Part shown: one piece after another, positions 39,849 through 44,701 of the stretch | How positions within the stretch are numbered: position 1 is the first letter of the stretch | How the letters are laid out: each line of letters starts with the position of its first letter | Source of the DNA: an uncultured Pseudohongiella sp. | GTDB lineage: Bacteria > Pseudomonadota > Gammaproteobacteria > Pseudomonadales > Pseudohongiellaceae | Direction: 5' to 3' | Assembly: GCA_902591495.1 (NCBI GenBank) | Contig: CACJAW010000015.1 | Location: 1 to 44,701, forward strand | Length of the DNA stretch: 44,701 nt | Translations under genes and position numbers: made by a program | The notes under the pieces: generated by a model | The model's database searches: none | Seen by the model: the letters and a program-made list of their open reading frames with translations, nothing else | What the model was told of the DNA's origin: nothing

Positions 39849-40799
39849 TCATCGATCTTCCAGTCTCCCCGCACCGCCAAGTTCATAATATACCACCGGC
39901 ACAAAATCTATATAAGTCCAACCCGGGTCATTTTCCCAGGTGCTGTCATACGGAGCTGTTGGTTGTGCAGCCATAATCTCATCTAGATGCATACCCTCTC
40001 TTATCATGTCATAAACTCGGCCTCGTATTTCAAGAATCATTGCACGGAACTCTATCAATTTGTCCCGGTCTTCAATTTCAAGCCCATGACCCGGGATAAT
40101 CTTTGTATCAGGACCTGCTAAGTCTATAGCCCTATCGAGAGCGGCGATTGTTCCTCTCAAACTCCCCCCATTGAATTTATCTATAATGGGATAGCTAGTG
40201 GTGCGAAAAACATCACCCAAATGCAGCACATCAGATTCAGGAAAATACACGAATATATCACCGTCTGTGTGAGCAGGGGGTACTAGAAATGCACTAACCT
40301 CCTCCCCACTGAAATGAAAAGTGATGGAGTCATTAAAAGTAATCATCGGTCGCGCAGACTCAGGCTGCTGAGGCGCAAAACTCCCCCCATTCCTCGGAAA
40401 GTGACTCCTTTCCTCAAGAAATTTAGACCTTGTGTTCTCGTGGGAAAATATAACCGCGCCTAAATCCACCAGATTTTGATTACCCCCCACATGGTCAATG
40501 TGAATATGAGTATTAACAACGAATCTGATATCACCATCTGTGACTTCCCTTATGGTGCTAACTAATTCTTCAGACATGGGCGCAAACAGAGAATCGACAA
40601 GAAACACGCCATCATCGCCGATTAGCGCACCAATATTTCCTCCACCCCCAGGTCGCTGAATCATGTAGACCTGCCCTTGCACATGGTGAATCTGCAACTC
40701 CACCCCAGCTAAGCCTGCCTGCGCCGAAAGTTGAGTGGAAAGAAGAGAAGAAATAAAAAAAATAAAGCGTCGCAATACTGTCATAACTGAAATATCCAT
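39849..40799 (-). CDS. Exported metallo-beta-lactamase-fold hydrolase
   Basis: A 316-residue zinc hydrolase. A signal peptide (RRFIFFISSLLSTQLSAQA) precedes the domain. Zinc ligands are H98, H100, D102 and H103 in NTHIHIDHVGGN, then a histidine in PPAHTDGD, an aspartate in HLGDVF and a histidine in IIPGHG. This is the general MBL pattern shared by B3-like lactamases, quinoprotein-relay hydrolases and others; I cannot assign a substrate. The ATG at 40799 or the one at 40784 could be used. It is divergent from the uridine-kinase-like gene. Confidence 0.87.
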   Translation of the reverse strand: MDISVMTVLRRFIFFISSLLSTQLSAQAGLAGVELQIHHVQGQVYMIQRPGGGGNIGALIGDDGVFLVDSLFAPMSEELVSTIREVTDGDIRFVVNTHIHIDHVGGNQNLVDLGAVIFSHENTRSKFLEERSHFPRNGGSFAPQQPESARPMITFNDSITFHFSGEEVSAFLVPPAHTDGDIFVYFPESDVLHLGDVFRTTSYPIIDKFNGGSLRGTIAALDRAIDLAGPDTKIIPGHGLEIEDRDKLIEFRAMILEIRGRVYDMIREGMHLDEIMAAQPTAPYDSTWENDPGWTYIDFVPVVYYELGGAGRLEDR

Positions 40800-40856
40800 A
40801 AATCACTCGGTTACAAAAATTAAGCAATAAGTAAGGAGGCTAACATTAGGGAATGA

Positions 40857-40919
40857 TTGTGTCACCCAATCGACTGAGACACGAGAACCAAAGATAGGGT
40901 TTTGTGTCATCTATCGACT
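40857..40919. repeat. Spaced repeat family in the divergent promoter region (candidate operator)
   Basis: TTGTGTCA-cccA-ATCGACT style boxes occur twice in direct orientation: TTGTGTCA (40857-40864) with ATCGACT (40869-40875), and TTGTGTCA (40902-40909) with ATCGACT (40913-40919). The copies start 45 bases apart. A third GTGTC core is inverted at 40876-40880 (GACAC). They lie in the 200-base gap between the divergent MBL and uridine-kinase-like genes. The arrangement suggests a transcription factor binding to one face of the helix; this is inference. Confidence 0.45.
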
Positions 40920-40999
40920 TTACCATAGCATCGTTATTCGGTATCAATAAAGATTCGGCCGACTAACTCTTATGGCACTTGAAAAAGACTCCGATAACT

Positions 41000-41647
41000 A
41001 TGAGCAACAAAATCATATCCATAGCAGGAATCTCAGCGTCTGGAAAGACTCTACTCTCTCAAACGTTGAGAGACCTAATCTTAAAAAACCAGCCAAATAG
41101 CTCAATAGTAATTGTGGAGGGAGATTTATATTTTAAAGACCAAAAGGACATTGAATTCAATCAGAGACTTAGAACAAACTATGATCATCCCAGCGCGATA
41201 GACCACGATTTATTGGAAGAGCACCTGAGACTCTTGAAATCTGGCATTTCAGTAAATGTTCCAAAATATGACTTTCATACACACACACGAGTAGACGAAA
41301 CCACAGAAATTAAGGCGGCAGAATTATTGATAATACCAAGCGCCCTTGTACTCCATCATAAAAAACTAGGTACTTACATCGATTTTTCAATTTTCTTGGA
41401 TTGCTCACTTGACATAGCATTGACTCGACGGATTAAACGAGACTGCAAGGAAAGAGGAAGAACGGCCGAATTCGTAGAGGAGCAATTCCAAAGAGATGTA
41501 GTCCCAATGTTCCATAAATATATAAAACCAATTCGAAATAGAGCGAACTTAGTAGTTCAAGGAGAGCAGGACATTATTTGTTTAGCTAACCAAATTATAG
41601 CAGCTCTTATATCTCAACAATTACTCCCTCAATCCCAACAACAGTGA
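41000..41647 (+). CDS. Uridine kinase-like P-loop kinase
   Basis: Salvage enzyme expected to phosphorylate uridine or cytidine. From the ATG at 41000 it is 215 residues. The P-loop is GISASGKT, the nucleoside-site aspartate is in EGDLYFKDQ, and RTNYDHPSAIDHDLLEEHL, YDFHTHTR and RRIKRDCKERGRT match the uridine kinase family. The usual LEG segment after the fourth strand reads IPSA here, so it is a divergent member. A TTG at 40979 would add seven residues, and I prefer the ATG. It is followed after ten bases by a nucleoside transporter gene, which supports a nucleoside-salvage role. Confidence 0.82.
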   Translation: MSNKIISIAGISASGKTLLSQTLRDLILKNQPNSSIVIVEGDLYFKDQKDIEFNQRLRTNYDHPSAIDHDLLEEHLRLLKSGISVNVPKYDFHTHTRVDETTEIKAAELLIIPSALVLHHKKLGTYIDFSIFLDCSLDIALTRRIKRDCKERGRTAEFVEEQFQRDVVPMFHKYIKPIRNRANLVVQGEQDIICLANQIIAALISQQLLPQSQQQ

Positions 41648-41657
41648 AAATATTATT

Positions 41658-42875
41658 GTGGAAATTATCGTCAGCCTCCTAGGTATAGCCATCCTACTCC
41701 TTATCCCGTATCTACTTTCGGAAAATAGGAGATTGATAAACACCAGAACCGTGGTGGGCGCATTACTTCTTCAGATATTGATAGGGGCATTAACTCTCTA
41801 TTCAGAGACTGGGATAGCAATCCTAAATTATTGTTCCGCTGCTGTTGGGTCTGTCTTGGAGAATGCTCAAGAAGGGATTGAATTTGTCTTTGGTGAAGTT
41901 GGCACGATTGAGTTCGGTTTCATTTTTGCTTTCCAAGTCCTACCAATAATTGTTTTCTTCTCATCTTTAGTATCGCTTCTCTACCACATAGGATTAATGG
42001 GCTGGATCATTAAACTTGTTGGAGGGGCTTTGGGAGCAATACTCCAAACTACAAAAGCCGAATCCACATCGGCAACCGCAAATATATTTGTAGGTCAAAC
42101 TGAGGCTCCTCTAACTATAAGACCTTACTTGGAATCTATGTCGCACTCTGAACTTTTCGCTATCATGGTTGGCGGCTTATCCACAGTAGCGGGCTCAGTT
42201 TTAGTAGGCTACTCATTATTGGGTGTAGACATGAATTTTTTAATAGCGGCCAGTTTTATGGCCGCCCCAGGCGGAATTTTAATGGCGAAACTTATGATTC
42301 CGGAAATGGCCAGAGAGTCAAAAGAAGAACAAAATTTCAAAGTTGAAATCGAAAAGCACACTAATGCTATTGAAGCTGCTGCAGTTGGAGCAACGCGCGG
42401 AATGCAGTTAGCATTAAACGTAGGTGCTATAGTTTTGGCCTTTGTTGGTTTGATTGCTTTAACAAACTCTCTATTGGAAGGTCTCGGCAATCAATTTAAT
42501 ATCGATAATTTCTCATTAGAGATAATTCTAGGTTACCTTTTCAAACCAGTAGCATTTATGTTAGGAATACCCTGGACCGAAGCACAGCTAGCAGGAAATC
42601 TTATTGGCCAAAAATTAGTATTCAACGAGTTTCTCGCTTACGCTACTTTTGCAGAAGAGATGGAAAATTTCGACACGAAGAGTCAAGCGATAATTACCTT
42701 TGCTTTATGCGGTTTCGCGAATTTTTCCTCTATTGGGATAATTCTTGGCGGGCTTGGTAGCATGATACCCAGTCGAAAGAGCGAGATAGCCCAACTAGGA
42801 ATAAAAGCAGTGTGTGCTGGTTTCTTAGCAAATCTGATGAGTGCAGCAATCGCTGGATTTTTCTTGTCTTTTTAA
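41658..42875 (+). CDS. NupC-type concentrative nucleoside transporter
   Basis: A 405-residue inner-membrane symporter (CNT family; E. coli NupC 400). It has the family's GQTEAPLTIRPYL and FMAAPGGILMAKLM motifs, with gates and re-entrant loops around them, and the GFANFSSIGIILGGLGSMIP segment near the end. The start codon is GTG at 41658, ten bases after the kinase gene stop. Imported nucleosides would be trapped by the upstream kinase; this pairing is the strongest clue to the role of both genes. Confidence 0.93.
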   Translation: MEIIVSLLGIAILLLIPYLLSENRRLINTRTVVGALLLQILIGALTLYSETGIAILNYCSAAVGSVLENAQEGIEFVFGEVGTIEFGFIFAFQVLPIIVFFSSLVSLLYHIGLMGWIIKLVGGALGAILQTTKAESTSATANIFVGQTEAPLTIRPYLESMSHSELFAIMVGGLSTVAGSVLVGYSLLGVDMNFLIAASFMAAPGGILMAKLMIPEMARESKEEQNFKVEIEKHTNAIEAAAVGATRGMQLALNVGAIVLAFVGLIALTNSLLEGLGNQFNIDNFSLEIILGYLFKPVAFMLGIPWTEAQLAGNLIGQKLVFNEFLAYATFAEEMENFDTKSQAIITFALCGFANFSSIGIILGGLGSMIPSRKSEIAQLGIKAVCAGFLANLMSAAIAGFFLSF

Positions 42876-42960
42876 AATTTTGCGCTCAGCCAAGCTTAAA
42901 GCTATTCCCAAAGATGCACAGAATAAAAAGTACACTATTAGTTTAGAATAAGAGTTTATT

Positions 42961-43293
42961 GTGAAGAGAAAAAGTAATCATAATATTTATATGCGTTCGA
43001 AAATAAAATTAAATCGTTCGCGAAAAATAAACGGCGTCGGTGTATTCATTCACTGGATTGGTTTCCTCTGCTTAATATTCACATTAATTTTATTACCTCT
43101 AGCCGCACTTAGAGAAACATTACATCTAACTCCAACACTGAATAACTTTCTGGATTATATGTTTGACTTTGAAAATTTAGGATACCTCAATTCAGGTGAT
43201 GAACCAGCTTTCTGGGTAGTCTGGATAGCTCTGATCCACTGGCCTCTAAAATGTATCTTTACCGGAAAAAGAGGACTCTTCCCCTGGAGATGA
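42961..43293 (+). CDS. Small membrane protein of unknown function
   Basis: A 110-residue protein with a basic N-terminus, two hydrophobic helices (about 26-48 and 82-97) and a cytosolic-looking end WPLKCIFTGKRGLFPWR. I recall similar short proteins with a WP-to-PWR ending in related bacteria, but no function. The GTG at 42961 is preceded by AAGAG; an internal ATG at 42991 would give 100 residues. It lies 85 bases after the transporter and may be on the same transcript. Confidence 0.65.
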   Translation: MKRKSNHNIYMRSKIKLNRSRKINGVGVFIHWIGFLCLIFTLILLPLAALRETLHLTPTLNNFLDYMFDFENLGYLNSGDEPAFWVVWIALIHWPLKCIFTGKRGLFPWR

Positions 43294-43333
43294 AATATCT
43301 TAATGGACAACTAGTTTTAATTTTTACAAGCTT

Positions 43334-44227
43334 CTACTGCAACAACTCACCCGCGGAGAATCTTCCCAACCCCGCATAGCCTTGAACATTATTTTCGTGA
43401 GTTAAGATTACTTTATTTGAAAAAGAATCCCACAAAATCGCTTCCCATTGATCTTCAGGAGAAATAGTAATCGACTGCCTCTCACTCCATTCAGCCCCTT
43501 CATTATTGGTCGGAACCAACCAGATAATATTTTCCCTCATAGAGCTGTTAAGACGAGTGCTAGTTAGCAACAGGTTACCTGTATTCGGATCTATATCTGC
43601 GCCTGTTACCAGCGAGTCAACTGAAAGTGTCTGGCTAGGATTAGTCTCATAAACACCTGGAATTTTCGGAAAGCGGTAAAGCTTTGTGTTCCCATCACCT
43701 CTATTTTTTGAGAACAACCAAATTTCCTCACCACGGATAGCTATCGCCTCTGCATCAAAATTGTGACTTCTCATACTCCCCGGAATATAGTCACCATACG
43801 AAAACATTATTAGCTCTGCCTCAGCTTCTAATTCGTTAAGTTCACTCCAAGGCACTCGATAAATTATAAAAGTATTTCTCAGATTGAAATTATTGCCGGT
43901 ATCAGCGATGTATAAAAATTCTTCATCTTGAGCAAGAGATTCCCAATCGGTATTTTCTGAATTACGTATACGAATTGAATTTAGAATTTCGCCGTCTCTT
44001 GATAATTTGTGTATTGAATTAGAATTCCCACTATCGTTAATTGTATAGAAAAAATTTCCATGCGAGGCTAGACCAGAGGTTTCATCAATCAAGGCGCTGA
44101 GCACAACAGTTTCTTTAATATCGAAATCAGCTGAAAACGACTTATTGATAAAGAAAAGTAAAAAAAGTATCAGGGATACACGCCGATAAAAAGAGTGGCT
44201 GTTATTGATAGGTTTCTTTAAATTCAA
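43334..44227 (-). CDS. Exported protein, probably beta-propeller, unknown function
   Basis: A 297-residue protein with a signal peptide (RRVSLILFLLFFINKSFSA). The mature part is rich in repeated strand motifs typical of a propeller: ETSGLASHGNFFYTINDSGNSNSIHKL, TDWESLAQDEEFLYIADTGNN, DAEAIAIRGEEIWLFSKNRG, ADIDPNTGNLLLTSTR and DQWEAILWDSFSNKVILTHEN (each seen in part). The D-E-S/A pattern resembles esterase-like or SdiA-regulated phytase-like folds, but I cannot assign an activity. It converges on the small gene ending at 43293 with 40 bases between. Confidence 0.75.
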   Translation of the reverse strand: MNLKKPINNSHSFYRRVSLILFLLFFINKSFSADFDIKETVVLSALIDETSGLASHGNFFYTINDSGNSNSIHKLSRDGEILNSIRIRNSENTDWESLAQDEEFLYIADTGNNFNLRNTFIIYRVPWSELNELEAEAELIMFSYGDYIPGSMRSHNFDAEAIAIRGEEIWLFSKNRGDGNTKLYRFPKIPGVYETNPSQTLSVDSLVTGADIDPNTGNLLLTSTRLNSSMRENIIWLVPTNNEGAEWSERQSITISPEDQWEAILWDSFSNKVILTHENNVQGYAGLGRFSAGELLQ

Positions 44228-44328
44228 TGCATTACCTCAAGCTCGCTCGAACCAGTATTAATATATCGACGATACCGGCCTTGATGAAAACTATTGTTTC
44301 CTAACGAGAATGCTAGTACTTTAATGCG

Positions 44329-44526
44329 ATGAATCCAAGGCTATCAAGAAAATATCTCCGCTATTTTTTCTTTATACCTATAAAATTACTCTCTAAGGCA
44401 GAGAATTCGGCAAACCAAATAAAAAAAAGATCAGGCTTGAGTTACAAAGGATGGGATGATGATTGGTCTTTTTATGTATTCTTGGCAATATTCTTTACAT
44501 TCATCACAGCAAGTATCTTCTACTGA
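44329..44526 (+). CDS. Putative 65-residue membrane protein
   Basis: A short reading frame with a basic N-terminal half and one hydrophobic C-terminal helix (DDWSFYVFLAIFFTFITASIFY, seen in parts). It starts with ATG at 44329, about 100 bases after the divergent exported-protein gene, and no clear ribosome site precedes it. Codon use is like its neighbours. I do not recognise a family, so it is plausible but unproven. The remaining bases to the right edge hold nothing that I can identify. Confidence 0.45.
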   Translation: MNPRLSRKYLRYFFFIPIKLLSKAENSANQIKKRSGLSYKGWDDDWSFYVFLAIFFTFITASIFY

Positions 44527-44701
44527 CTAAATCACGCGAGTTGATTTGTTAACCATGCAGTTTCGCGCACAAATATCGTTAAGAACTAGATTCTTTTTAT
44601 TTCTTTCTGTCTAAAGCGTAGCTAAAGCACTTGATTTAGAATTTTTAAAGTTACGGGTTATGTGATCCATCAAAATCAATCAGGCGTTCAACCACTATCC
44701 A

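Noticed and set aside
39849..40799. Antibiotic-resistance beta-lactamase
   Set aside because: The zinc motif is that of the general MBL superfamily; nothing in the sequence points to beta-lactam hydrolysis.

Overview
This window (about 40% GC, uniformly AT-leaning coding DNA) looks like chromosome of a free-living, probably marine, gammaproteobacterium. The pointers are a Pseudomonas-type gltA / sdhCDAB-sucAB-lpd-sucCD arrangement with the E3 gene inside the suc operon, a 4.5S-type SRP RNA beside dnaX-ybaB-recR, long-form QueF, YcgN, HrpA, MlaA and a DUF3450 gene. I cannot name the genus. I see no insertion sequence, phage, CRISPR array or integrase. Most of the window is core metabolism and information processing; the right third (31-44 kb) is more accessory.

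Layout. 1-690: 5' part of a DUF3450 gene (minus strand) that runs off the left edge. 1102-11962: one compact minus-strand TCA operon (sdhC-sdhD-sdhA-sdhB-sucA-sucB-lpd-sucC-sucD), divergent from gltA (12383-13660, plus). A 420-bp control region between them carries a good sigma70 promoter on each strand. 13682-16929: tRNA-Ala(GGC), gltX (minus), then dusA and a TerB-like gene (plus), with a long hairpin after dusA. 16934-31021: a long minus-strand run of dnaX-ybaB-recR-rnd-ycgN-small membrane protein-periplasmic cyclophilin-MoxR ATPase-VWA protein-fadD-hrpA-mlaA, headed by the SRP RNA gene ffs.

31103-40799 (minus strand): a periplasmic PQQ dehydrogenase, tRNA-Ser(GGA), queF, a YadGH-type ABC-2 exporter, a ceramidase-like (CREST) membrane hydrolase, a secreted RTX metzincin protease, a MAPEG protein and an exported metallo-beta-lactamase-fold hydrolase. 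41000-43293 (plus): a uridine-kinase-like gene and a NupC-type nucleoside transporter (a nucleoside salvage pair), then a small membrane protein. The right edge has an exported hypothetical protein and a 65-residue membrane ORF.

The most interesting observations are: (1) an A12 homopolymer in dnaX at the end of the clamp-loader core, where slippage by +1 or -1 base meets a stop codon within at most three codons, a strong candidate for programmed tau/gamma production; (2) a cyclophilin gene with no ATG, whose signal peptide becomes canonical if one T of a T6 run is removed; (3) an RTX protease with its repeat block at the N-terminus, next to a ceramidase-like gene; (4) a spaced repeat family upstream of the uridine-kinase-like gene; (5) an MlaA homologue without a lipobox cysteine. 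I found nothing that I would call a wholly new multi-gene system.
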